NCBI RefSeq assembly: GCF_029227915.1
Contig: NC_079885.1
Coordinates: forward strand, 21,587,001-21,651,000
Reading direction: 5' to 3'
DNA length: 64,000 nucleotides
From: Hydractinia symbiolongicarpus
Lineage: Eukaryota; Cnidaria; Hydrozoa; Anthoathecata; Hydractiniidae
Positions 26,201 to 33,100 of the stretch are shown one piece after another. The notes under the pieces are model-generated. The model had not been told where the DNA came from. It ran no database searches and worked only from the letters and a program-made list of their open reading frames with translations. The translations under genes and the position numbers were made by a program. Positions within the stretch are counted from its first letter, which is position 1. Each line of letters opens with the position of its first letter.

Positions 26201-26802
26201 TATACTTACAAATACATTTACACGTATTTAAAAGTTTGCAAATCTCTTTGTGCAACTAGAGGTTTTAAAAGTCAAAGAACAGAAGAAAATCCAGATTTTT
26301 ATTGAATTTGATTCACGGTTAACTGGAATATCTATTTTCACTCTTATGACTGGTTTGTTTTTCTCCACTGAGTGTGAGCATTTAAAATAACGGTCAAATA
26401 CTTATTGAAGTCGCATTTTTTATGTTCATTATGTTCGTTTTCCTTTGAGAAATATAAGCAGGAAAAGAAGATTTATTAAAAGAAATAATGGAAAACAAAA
26501 TAAATTTATGCAAGAATTTCAACAAAAAATGTAAACTGAAAATATCCAACCTTTGTATCCTCCATGTATTGAGACGAACCTACTTAGTTTGTAGGCTTAA
26601 GCTTCTGGAAATTCGTTTTCTGTCGAATTGAAGCGAATCAGACTCTCCAAATGGGAAACATCTCTAATCAGCGCACAAAAGGCTGATATTTAAGGGGTTG
26701 ACTGTAGATTTTTTGTATATACATTCTAATGCAGGGGCACAAAGTAGTGTATTTTATTTTTAGCCTGGGCCTGGTGCATCAGTTGTTGTGAGTGACGAGT
26801 AA
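2229..26802 (+). CDS. MVD: Mevalonate diphosphate decarboxylase, 5'-partial, 13 exons
   Basis: GHMP-superfamily enzyme of the mevalonate pathway; it converts mevalonate 5-diphosphate to isopentenyl diphosphate with ATP, releasing CO2. Coding exons: 2229-2296, 3662-3711, 3838-3972, 8766-8820, 9820-9916, 10313-10360, 10877-10951, 11186-11281, 14159-14275, 14546-14664, 15954-16011, 25305-25367, 26764-26802. Reading phase is continuous across every junction and gives 339 residues plus TAA, against about 400 for the human enzyme, so about 50 N-terminal residues lie left of the window. Diagnostic motifs are [19 protein letters not shown] (ATP-binding loop) in exon 3, [16 protein letters not shown] in exon 5, [11 protein letters not shown] in exon 6, and [10 protein letters not shown] with the catalytic Asp in exon 10. 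Intron 1 has a GC-AG donor. The donor of exon 11 could be 16012 (GTAAGT, chosen) or 16000; both keep frame. Introns host a copia element (intron 3), a fold-back MITE (intron 10) and, in the 9.3-kb intron 11, a nested pseudogene and a minisatellite. All visible coding sequence is open. Confidence 0.95.
2297..3661 (+). other. GC-AG intron of MVD
   Basis: The exon ends ...AATGGCAG and the intron begins GCAAGT, which is the consensus for the minor class of GC-AG introns. The acceptor is TATTAG at 3661. Only this donor gives the correct phase: the split codon AG+A encodes Arg, and the junction reads NGREED, matching the family pattern LNGxEED. The GT at 2301 would leave exon 2 out of frame. Confidence 0.85.
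4111..4311 (-). repeat. 3' LTR of the copia element
   Basis: 201 bp, apparently identical to the 5' LTR. Preceded on the minus strand by the purine tract AAGTGGGGG (4312-4320). Because the LTR carries start codons, the 3' copy opens an ORF that runs out of the element into antisense MVD sequence (4137-3814). Confidence 0.95.
4312..4320 (-). other. Polypurine tract
   Basis: Minus-strand AAGTGGGGG immediately abuts the TGTTAG start of the 3' LTR, the standard position for priming plus-strand DNA synthesis in LTR elements. Confidence 0.85.
4343..8272 (-). CDS. Copia gag-pol polyprotein, intact, 1309 aa
   Basis: Single open frame. Residues 1-220 are the copia-type gag. A zinc knuckle C-X2-C-X4-H-X4-C is at C226/C229/H234/C239, followed by a second of the same spacing at C244/C247/H252/C257. 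Protease: [10 protein letters not shown] with Asp298 (DCG where many have DSG or DTG). Gag-pre-integrase HHCC: H431, H436, C462, C465. Integrase triad D492, D568, E604, with 35 residues between the last two. Reverse transcriptase: D906 in [10 protein letters not shown] and D990/D991 in WVDDIII. RNase H: D1160 in FCDADWASS and the [10 protein letters not shown] motif. The end is KQYLFGE, 31 bases before the 3' LTR. The ATG lies at 8272 inside the 5' LTR, and codons 8-15 or so run across the LTR edge and the tRNA primer site. All catalytic residues are present, so the element may be competent; whether it is expressed cannot be seen. Confidence 0.97.
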   Translation of the reverse strand: MAEMAEMFTGYGPSPPRNQWQNLIFDGDERKFEIWETKILGYMRVKELKDTLVGNSSIEIDPDKNELAFAELIQFLDERSLSMVIREAKDDGRKAFKILREFYSGSSKPRIITLYNQLTTLLKSDNESVTDYMMRAEKAAATLKTAGENVSDALLIAMVLKGLPDQYKAFVAIITQSETVDTFHKFKQALRNFDETETARSTKPEANKNEAIMKARNEYLSKQLICYSCGVAGHKASECRRQWCTVCRSSSHSNRNCRKQNRDQAKSMSDNNQSHSFAFKINDDFSMKINGSETLLVDCGATTHIVNSEENMIEIDNNFKPAEHYIELADGRKSNNVALKRGTYVTYLRTESGELVKVNLENALYVPTYPQNIFSVQAATRKGAVVNFSNDHANLIAPDGTIFPIEQRQRLYYLYKNNVSQKRIEDLRTWHRILGHCNIDDVIKLESVVQGMHISEREKFDCEVCTLAKQTNTRNRQPDIRATTPFELVHTDLAGPIEPASLNGFRYALVFNDDFTGCMFTYFLKQKSDASRALEKFLADIAPYGKVKTFNFDEEIFPFGDVKRMRSDGGGEYISQDFKTILTKHCIKHEIFAPHSPHQNGTAERSWRTLFEMGRALLLEASLPKHLWTYAVMAATHIRNRCFVDRIRETPYGLITGLKPDISRLHVFGTICYAYVYNQKKLDPRSRKGIFVGYDKESPAYLVYYSDSRTVSRHRLVKFTEKFHVEEPNTAISNDLFSTEANTKPATKSSSEQNENPERNPEARYPTRERKAPPRYADYHCSDFADTDYDCCYLNVPNTYNDAIQQDDADQWISAMEEEINSLKLNDTFTETPLPKNKQAVGGKWVYTIKGNLSNPIYKARYVAKGFSQKEGIDYSETFSPTARMESIRTLLQVAVQEDWNIHQMDVKGAYLHAPIECEVYVQPAPGYETANNVWKLNKSLYGLKQSGRNWHQLLHDFLCDIGFVQSHADPCVFVRRQCGYTIVLLVWVDDIIITSSKDELLNTVNIQLKNRFNMKDLGTLSSFLGIDFERGIDYVTMSQSRYLKNVLIRFSLNDCKPRNTPCEQNPAAYILDETSDTEKTDNDTKLYRQMVGSIVYAMTCSRPDLSYVVTKLSQHLSKPENSDWIMLKHVFRYIKNTVSYTFTFRRLNHEEFRLYAFCDADWASSLDNRRSITGYCISINPSGPPISWRSKKQASVALSTCEAEYMALSLTAQETAYLTRLIKDLTNFDLKPPVIKNDNQGALALLKNPVKHMKAKHIDIRYHYIRECFQQNQIAVEYIPSSENKADIFTKPPKKHLLTMFKQYLFGE
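8232..8245 (-). other. Primer-binding site matching the tRNA-iMet anticodon arm
   Basis: The plus strand reads CTGGGCCCATAACC, which is the anticodon stem-loop sequence of eukaryotic initiator tRNA-Met (established knowledge); the minus strand is therefore its complement. It begins immediately after the 5' LTR. Use of an internal half-molecule of tRNA-iMet as primer is known for copia-type elements. Unusually, this site is also coding here (see gag-pol). Confidence 0.9.
8246..8446 (-). repeat. 5' LTR of the copia element
   Basis: 201 bp, TG...CA ends. On the minus strand it holds a TATA-like stretch (TTTTATATAGAAG) about 120 bases in, and near its end an ATG cluster (ATGGCGGAAATGGCTGAAATG region) that supplies the start codon of gag-pol. 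Flanked outside by the target duplication ATTTT at 8447-8451. Confidence 0.95.
12195..12485 (-). CDS. Hypothetical 96-aa ORF inside MVD intron 8
   Basis: An ATG-started ORF begins [18 protein letters not shown] and ends [14 protein letters not shown]. It is basic, without a signal peptide or membrane segment, and has a mixed amino-acid composition that looks more like protein than most AT-rich chance ORFs here. I do not recognise the family. No splice partners were found nearby. It could be a small nested gene, one exon of a minus-strand gene, or a transposon remnant. It may also be chance. Confidence 0.25.
   Translation of the reverse strand: MSCFIKRGKKPLKFTFKVATTHLDTKDVVAIVPRQNVAEQPFSLFKKLDYSFANRNNSKHSNKIKTVRYKPKQVSELIAVEMKERLIEMGLKLETM
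14806..15416. mobile_element. Fold-back MITE of the TTCGCGAA family in MVD intron 10
   Basis: About 610 bp with inverted ends: left AAACTTTCGCGGAAG (14806-14820), and the reverse complement of the right end (15401-15415) reads AAACTTTCGCGGAAG too. Between them, several further copies of CGCGAAAGT(A/T)AATTC(C/T)CG in both orientations give many possible hairpins. No ORF, hence non-autonomous. Related fragments recur through the window (36.4, 51.2, 60.5 and 62.0 kb). No clear target duplication seen. Confidence 0.7.
16634..19597 (-). pseudogene. Nested beta-helix / Cys-rich multi-TM membrane protein, pseudogene
   Basis: A minus-strand gene relic lying wholly within MVD intron 11. From its 5' end: 19597-19416 encodes an N-terminal beta-helix start ([17 protein letters not shown], then IRLDGGE). 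18590-17542 encodes right-handed beta-helix repeats rich in N/S/T and GGA ([27 protein letters not shown]). 17541-16914 holds a Cys-rich module with [13 protein letters not shown], then [12 protein letters not shown], followed by a membrane helix ([20 protein letters not shown]). 16957-16634 continues with IFFFYQ-like and [20 protein letters not shown], resembling the membrane part of large beta-helix surface proteins known in cnidarians and protists. Lesions: a piggyBac-type MITE insertion (18669-19411), a frame break near 18262, a 19-bp tandem duplication at 17530-17566 that shifts frame, another shift near 16940, and no further C-terminal membrane segments. A boundary at 19597 looks like a splice acceptor; no first exon with a signal peptide was found. 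The exact family name is uncertain. Confidence 0.75.
18669..19411. mobile_element. Non-autonomous piggyBac-like MITE (TTAA target)
   Basis: 743 bp, flanked by TTAA at 18665-18668 and 19412-19415. Terminal inverted repeats start CCCTATTCGGTCCGGGG on both ends. Each end also has a G/C-run palindrome built on GGGGGGCGGATTCCGCCCCCC (or its complement), which can form very stable hairpins. The interior has a further inverted motif around CCGAAAATCGG. TTAA target plus ends starting CCC is the piggyBac hallmark. No transposase ORF. It interrupts the beta-helix pseudogene. Confidence 0.88.
20949..22470. repeat. Minisatellite, 32-bp unit, about 47-48 copies
   Basis: Tandem array of AGCCAAATATATAGCCAAATTTTAACATAATT-type units of 32 bp, written here in two parts: AGCCAAATATATAGCCAAA and TTTTAACATAATT. 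Divergence is very low and concentrated at few positions: the second-last base alternates between T (ATAATT) and G (ATAAGT), and the internal GCC is sometimes GCT. The final units degrade (ATAGATAAAT, ACACAAGTAGTC). Each unit contains an internal half-repeat (AGCCAAAT twice). It lies in MVD intron 11. Confidence 0.95.
24564..24806 (-). CDS. Hypothetical 80-aa ORF in MVD intron 11
   Basis: ORF starting [20 protein letters not shown] and ending [10 protein letters not shown]. Composition is protein-like, helical and amphipathic, vaguely reminiscent of armadillo-type repeats, but I cannot assign it. A possible splice acceptor (GGTTTTAG) lies at its start on the minus strand, so it may be an isolated exon or an exon relic. 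Chance is possible. Confidence 0.2.
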   Translation of the reverse strand: MVLGNEQAIKMLQTRKIVHVMTIMADNEHIYVKAVVKKLVTNQGLLILVNDAQKSPIDHFSSLLEALCRDKRKILELTCT

Positions 26803-26827
26803 CATGAAAAGACAAATCTGAAGAATG

Positions 26828-26833
26828 AATAAA
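26828..26833 (+). terminator. MVD poly(A) signal AATAAA
   Basis: AATAAA 26 bases after the MVD stop codon (26800-26802), followed by T-rich sequence. Confidence 0.7.
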
Positions 26834-27226
26834 GTTTATTTAATCATTTTATACATATCTGTAGATATATACTTTTATAATTGAAAATAATTTCAAAATA
26901 TCGATATGGTTTTCTATTTCTTCAATTGGACTTATATTTGTGTTCAAAATTTAACATGCCTTGCCATAAAAAATGACCCAGTGGTCTTATACGCACATAA
27001 GTGAAAATATAAGTGAAAAAATTCACGGGTTCGCCCGTCCGTATAATGTATTACTGCGGGATAAAACTGTGCAGATCTATTTTAAACACAAAATACAGAT
27101 ATTAAGAGACTAACGAGCTGACCTCACGTTGATCGTTAGGTTGAGTGTTTATGTGCAAGTAAATTGCCGAATATGTGGGTGAAGTGATTAGTACAACTTA
27201 TACTTTGCACGTCTGTTAAATTATTA

Positions 27227-27550
27227 CAGTTAGCTCCCGGTAACTCTGACACTGGTAACTCGAAGTTTTATTATCTATACCTTGAATTTTGGTTAATATT
27301 TTCTTATAAAGAACTCCAGTTAGGTCGAATAGAATGATAATGTTGTCTGTCAACGAAAATTCAATTTACAAGGGACTTGCATGCCTTTTTCATCACCAAG
27401 ATTACACCTTTTTCCCGGTTGCTGTAACTCGAACTATAATCTCATCTTAAACTAAATTCGGCTTACGGGAGCTTTGTTTAACTCGAACATTCGTTAAGTG
27501 GAATTATTACCCTTCGTCCCTATGAGGTTCGAGTTACCGGGAGTTAACTG
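27227..27550. mobile_element. Pogo/Tigger-like MITE
   Basis: 324 bp with terminal inverted repeats: left CAGTTAGCTCCCGGTAACTC, and the right end's reverse complement CAGTTAACTCCCGGTAACTC, one mismatch. A TA dinucleotide precedes the left end, as for Tc1/mariner-pogo targets; the right flank is TG, so the duplication is not intact. Internal sequence repeats the AACTCGAA motif. No coding capacity. Confidence 0.75.
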
Positions 27551-28285
27551 TGTTCAAATAAGGACTTTTCCGCAACAGCATTGAATTAAAACACAGGGTA
27601 CAGTCTCGGCCAAAACAATTACCCGACATTTTTTATTTTGCAGTTTCAAAATTAATTAAAAAAATATAACTCATGTTAACGTATCACGTATTTCTGTTGT
27701 TGTATTGCGCGCAGAATACAAGTTATTATTTCAACAAACTTAAAACTTTCAAGTTTCCCAATATGTGTAGTTATCTAACTATATTGAACTTACTAAAAAG
27801 TAGCTAAAACATTCTGTAGGAACCAGCTATAATGTACAACTCAGTCTTTACCTAGGTAGCCACATAATCCTATAATCTTGGCTTCGATAAAAAGAACTTA
27901 TAACAAACTAAATAAAATTTAGCTGACAGAACAGCATATAGCAAGCGTGCGCACTTTGGCAAATTAAGAGACACTAACAAAAAAACTTTTAGCGATACAG
28001 CGAAAAATGCAGTCGAATAGAATGCTAAAAACGTGATACAATATTTTTATCTTATCATGTAAAAACGACAGGTTTTAATAAAAAAGATTTATATCAGAAA
28101 AAGGACAGCTCTAATACATATTCCATGATAAAAAATGTCAACTGAGTTAGCTGTGATTTTTATGTCAATATAAAGTTACCCTTACTAATATTAAAACCAC
28201 AGGAAGTGTTATGGTTTTGTTATAAATTTAAGTACCGAGATAAACAAGAACTGATGATGAAAACAAAACTGCCGTTGTATTTCTC

Positions 28286-28796
28286 GTTAGATGAAAAAAT
28301 AGCAGAACACGTTGTATTTTTTGTTGGACACGTCTTTTTTCTAGCCGCTTTTTTTTCAAAAAGTTATAAACTTTTCGCACAACATTTTTGCATGACGTTT
28401 GTATGATAAAAGTTTTTTATTTAACAAAAAAGAGCTGTAAGAAATCTTTTAAAATGGAAAGCGTAGTAGTTGCGGTTAGTACTGTGGCTCATTAGATACT
28501 TCTATTCATTTATTAGCTGTTTTTTTTATGGATCCTAATTTTGGTTTGTAATCATTGAAAAATATTCTTTCTTTAACAACTACTGTGATATTTTTGCACA
28601 AGGTATTGAGTGTACAATAGAAACCAGGTTGCAAATAAAATAATGTGTTTGTTCAACCGTGTCAATATTATAATGTGCCTGTAATAAAAAGTTTTCCTGT
28701 TAGATAAACAAATAGTAGAACACGCTGTGTTTCTAGTTGGGCACGTTTGTGTTCTTGCCGCCTTTTTTCAAAAAATAAAGTTTTTAGCCTGTCGAC
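28286..28796 (+). repeat. Diverged direct duplication, about 95 bp per copy
   Basis: 28286-28379 and 28699-28796 share GTTAGAT(G/A)AA.AAATAG.AGAACACG.TGT and then the GTTGG.CACGT, CTTGCCGC/CTAGCCGC and TTTTTTCAAAAA segments. Chance ORFs run through both copies, but they are on opposite strands, so a shared protein is not implied. Confidence 0.6.
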
Positions 28797-29410
28797 GTGC
28801 TGTAGCAAAGTAAAGACACAGAATATACAGAGATGGCAGGTAAGAACTGAACTTAATAACTTATTGTTGAACTTCTGAGATATTTTAACAATTTCATTTA
28901 TGTGCAAGAAAAGTTCGACAAAAATGTAATGTTAAGTTGTTTTGTTAATTTTTTATCTTTGTACTTTTAATTTATTTAACACCCTCTTCCCCAGGTTTTT
29001 TTGCCTTTTCTTCGCCTTCTTTTATATCAAAAAGCCAAGAATTGCTTAGGACGAGGGTGTGTTATTTAGATTTGTGCTCCAAATTTTAGGTATTTATTTA
29101 ATGGACGTATAGTTAATAGAACTGTAATAGAGGGTAAAAGCTTTAACCATAACATCCTGGCGCTTTCAGCTTTTGTGTGCACTGCAGTTAACACTGAACT
29201 TCCTTTTTACAATGCAATACGAAAATAATCTTTTTGACCTCTTCATAGCTAAGACGGAGGCATTTATTTAAAAGTAGGCGTTTATTCATCATAATGTTTA
29301 CTTCAGTTTTCGTGCTATTACTAACAAAGTACACGATTTAAAGTTTTTACGGATGTTAGAATTAAGCTTTACGTTTTAAAATTTTATCCCGTCTGTTAAT
29401 TTTGTTGTTG

Positions 29411-29927
29411 GTTTTATGAAGCTTTTTGCCTTATTTGGTATTTGAAAAAAATAGTTATTATTATTATATTTTTGATAGTAATACTTGACAATTTCACTCT
29501 TCACAAAAGGATCGCTGTATATAACACTGAGCAAGCGTTGGATTTGCACTGTTAATCTAAATTCGTGAAGTAAGACAGAATTAATCAAGAACTTGATAAG
29601 CGGTGTGTATGTCAAAATGTGCGTGTAATAAGCTATGAAAAAAAAATAATTTGTATTCATTATATTCCATAGTGGATTATTATTAATGGTGTGTTTTCAT
29701 AATGCCATGTGATTAAAAACGAGGGTGTTTTTTTTTAAAATATTTTAACAGTCTTAACGTCACCAACAACACAGAAGTCTATTTGTAGGGAGGTTAGATT
29801 AACAGTGCAAATCCAACGCTTGCTCGGTGTATACAGCGATGCTTTCGTGAATAGTTAAAATGTCAAGTATTATAAAAATATAACTTCTATTTTCAAGTAC
29901 CAAATAAGGCAAATAGCTTCATAAAAC
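29411..29927. repeat. Large imperfect inverted repeat
   Basis: Left arm 29411-29560 and right arm 29794-29927 are reverse complements with mismatches and small indels. Matching blocks include TTAGATTAACAGTGCAAATCCAACGCTTGCTC, here split as TTAGATTAACAGTGCAA and ATCCAACGCTTGCTC, and CCAAATAAGGCAAA.AGCTTCATAAAAC at the outer end. Spacer about 230 bp. Could be a fold-back MITE or an inverted duplication. Confidence 0.75.
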
Positions 29928-30164
29928 GGGGGAAGTAAGATGTGTAAAATCTGGATTTAACTAATAGTTGTATGTATGACCCCAAAAAACAGGAAAACAT
30001 TTCCACGGTCTTCTTTATTTCTAATATGAGTTAACGCATAGAGCTCAATGCTTCATTAAGTAACAAAGATGGCGTGTTTTAACATTATATAGACGCTCGA
30101 CCAATATGTTACGATAAGTAAATTTAAGGACAAGAGACGTAAGAAACTTCTTTTCTTTCAAGGT

Positions 30165-33100
30165 ATGTCAGTAGCATGCACGCTGATGTGTGTGAGACGA
30201 AACTTAATGTTTATAATTCTTGCACTTATTCTCATCATTGTTGGCGTTATATTTTTGGCGTATGGCGCTGCAAATTATGAGGAGAAAAGCACAGACAAGA
30301 AAACAGAAGAGGTACATTTTTTTTATTCTGAATGCTGATTTTAAATTGTAACAAGAAAGGGTCTACCTGCTCAAGAAAAATCGTTTTCTAGCAGTTCTTG
30401 CGCGGATTAGTTGATAAAATCACTTTAGCAACGCACGAAATATGTAAACAGATCCCCCGCTGTGGATTTCTCAAAGGGTGTAGCAGCAATTCTTACCTTT
30501 TTTCATCAGGTAATTCTAACCAATCAAAATGCCAGTGGGAGTGTTTTTCTACCGTAACGAAGCGCGTGGTTTTTGTAAACTGTGCCACACATTCAGATGA
30601 AGCGCTTTACAGTATGTCTTAAATTGAGTGATTTGCAGAACATTATGGTGTTTCCGGTGTAATATATTTTTAAAAAAAATAGGCGCACAACATTATGGTC
30701 TTTCCGGTGTAATATATTTTCCCCCAAAAGACCTCTTTACAACTGTAGCTGAAATAAAAACACAGTTTACAACTTTGTTATTCCGTTATAGCAAAAACAG
30801 TTGCCCAACCTTTTTTATTTTTCAGAGACCGTTCCCGCTAAAAGTTCAAAAATAATATTACTCTGGGCTGAGGGATTAATACAGGCAAACAATGACACAT
30901 ATCTATAGAGGCATAATACCCTTTCTTGAAAAAAACACTTTATCGTAACTTCGGATAAACAGAAACTCATGAAACAGCCATCATTAACATTGGACTGAGC
31001 GCTTAGTAAGGCAAACTGTTTGTTCAATGCGTTTAGGCGTAATACCCTTTTCAAAAAACTTTATTGCAACTCACGGTTTAAATAAGAACATAGGAAGAAC
31101 AGCCTGTCGTTAGCCTGTCCAGTCAAAAAAATCACTCAGCAATTCTATTTTGCAGATTAACATGGTACTAATAAAGGTTTCGCTACCTACTAACTGCATT
31201 TAGCATATGAAATATTGATTAAGAATTTTGTTGTAGCTAGCCAAACTGCATTTGGCTACTTTTACTTTTCACAGCCAGAAGTAGCTAAAGAGCTAGCTAG
31301 AGAGCCACAACCCTAACATAAAAATAATTAAATAATAATTATTGGTAAATGTTTTTATAGAAATTTTGATATATATATATTAATGATATATAATAATACA
31401 TAATAATAATAATATAGAAATAGTGGGTCTAGAGTTTATTAATATTGGCACTTTCAGGAACGGTATGGAGTGGTTATTGATGCTGGTGGTTCGGGAACTA
31501 GGTTGGTCATTTATAAATATTCTCCTCAAACTAATACGTTGAAAGATGTCAATTTCAAGAAATGCGAAGGTAATTCTTAGTTCCTCTTTTTTAGTGTCTC
31601 GTTGTGTACATTAAGAATCGAAAAAATAAATCTAAACCATTTAACAACTCTTTATAAATTAGAAAAAAAGACGGTAAAAGTTATCTTTTCCTTACTCCTA
31701 GACTTAACCATTTCACTTTGGTACTTCACTCCTACACTTTTACTTTGGTACTTGTCGAATTTCTCCCACCCTCGCCAACGCCCTCAAGGTTCACTTGTTC
31801 TAAATATTATGTTCCACTTTTCTATTACACTTCTTTTTTTATTCTGTTTTTTATAGACAATGGATTGGGCACTTACAAAGTGTCAGAATTTCCTGAATTA
31901 AAAAAGACGATAAAAAAGTGTTTAGATGATGCGGATAGAATGATTCCAATAGAAAAAGACGTCCCTATCTTCTTAGGAGCTACTGCTGGCATGCGGTTGC
32001 TGAAGTAAGTAATGACAATAAAAACTCAACCATAGTAGTAGCTAGTAGAAACAACACTGGCAACACATTAACTGATTTCTCAGTATTTCCTCCTTAACCC
32101 AATTCCTTATGGCTTAAACAAAAGATGTTTTTTGAAAAACATCTTTTGTTACATACTCTGGCAGAAACCTTCATGGGAGTTTGTATTTACCATTCAAATT
32201 CCAAAAATCGCGAAAGTTTTCTTGCGAAATTATTTCTTTCATTTCTTTTCCTGTCGAATGAGCACCTGTATCTTTAATCTTTGGCACCCTAAAATCTGAT
32301 AAATTTCATAAATCTCCCTCCATTCTCTTCCCGAGAACGTCTGAATTACAATGAGAAGTTGACTTGAAATGGACGATTTGGATTTGTGAAAATCTAAAAA
32401 AATTAAAAATGCATTAAAATGTCAGTTTATTTTAACATTTTCAGAACATTCAAATTAAATTTTGACGGGTTGTACGCGAGTTTTTTTTCACGTGCCGCCG
32501 GAAATAGTCTAGATGGTAGGACTCGAGCAATTATAGTCTCTTTTTAAACGGTTATTACTCCAGGCTTCGTGCTCAACCTGTATTTGATCAGATCTGGACG
32601 ATGTTGAACGATACTTTAAAAGAGAGTAACTTCAAAGTTATGATGAGCCAAACCATCACAGGTACACAAGAAGCCCAATGGGCGTGGCTGGCTGCTAACT
32701 ACATCAAGAAAACATTAAAGGTGAATTTTTTATTTATCAATTATAATTTTATTCAGTATGTTAGTGGCCTCTGACACGCAATAAAATTTTTTTAAAAGGT
32801 GGGGTCCACCAAAATATAGGTCAAAATTATAGGTATTTTGTTAAATTTCAAATCTTTACCTATTGTGATTAGTGCTGACGTCATTCCCCGAAATGTTCAG
32901 ATTTAAGATATATGGGTTACTCTATGATGAAATGCTATTATTGTCTACAAACGTAGTGCTTTTAGCATCGATTGACAGTTGATTTAATTTTAAAGATTCA
33001 CCAAATAAGTGTCGCTGTTACATTTTCTTTCAAAAGCATCGGTACTGACAGCAGAGGGATTTAAAACTCTGGTAGACCTTCTTTAGTTATATGGATGTAC

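Larger units (their letters stand above)
26834..30162. other. Spacer between MVD and ENTPD
   Basis: 3.3 kb without a recognisable gene. Contents: a pogo-like MITE (27227-27550), a direct duplication (28286-28796), a large imperfect inverted repeat (29411-29927), and presumably the ENTPD promoter and a non-coding first exon. The base before the ENTPD ATG follows a pyrimidine-rich acceptor-like stretch (TTCTTTTCTTTCAAG, 30148-30162). Confidence 0.6.

Noticed and set aside
28206-28907. Two ORFs in the 28-kb duplication as paired small genes
   Set aside because: They are on opposite strands of direct repeats and share no protein sequence.
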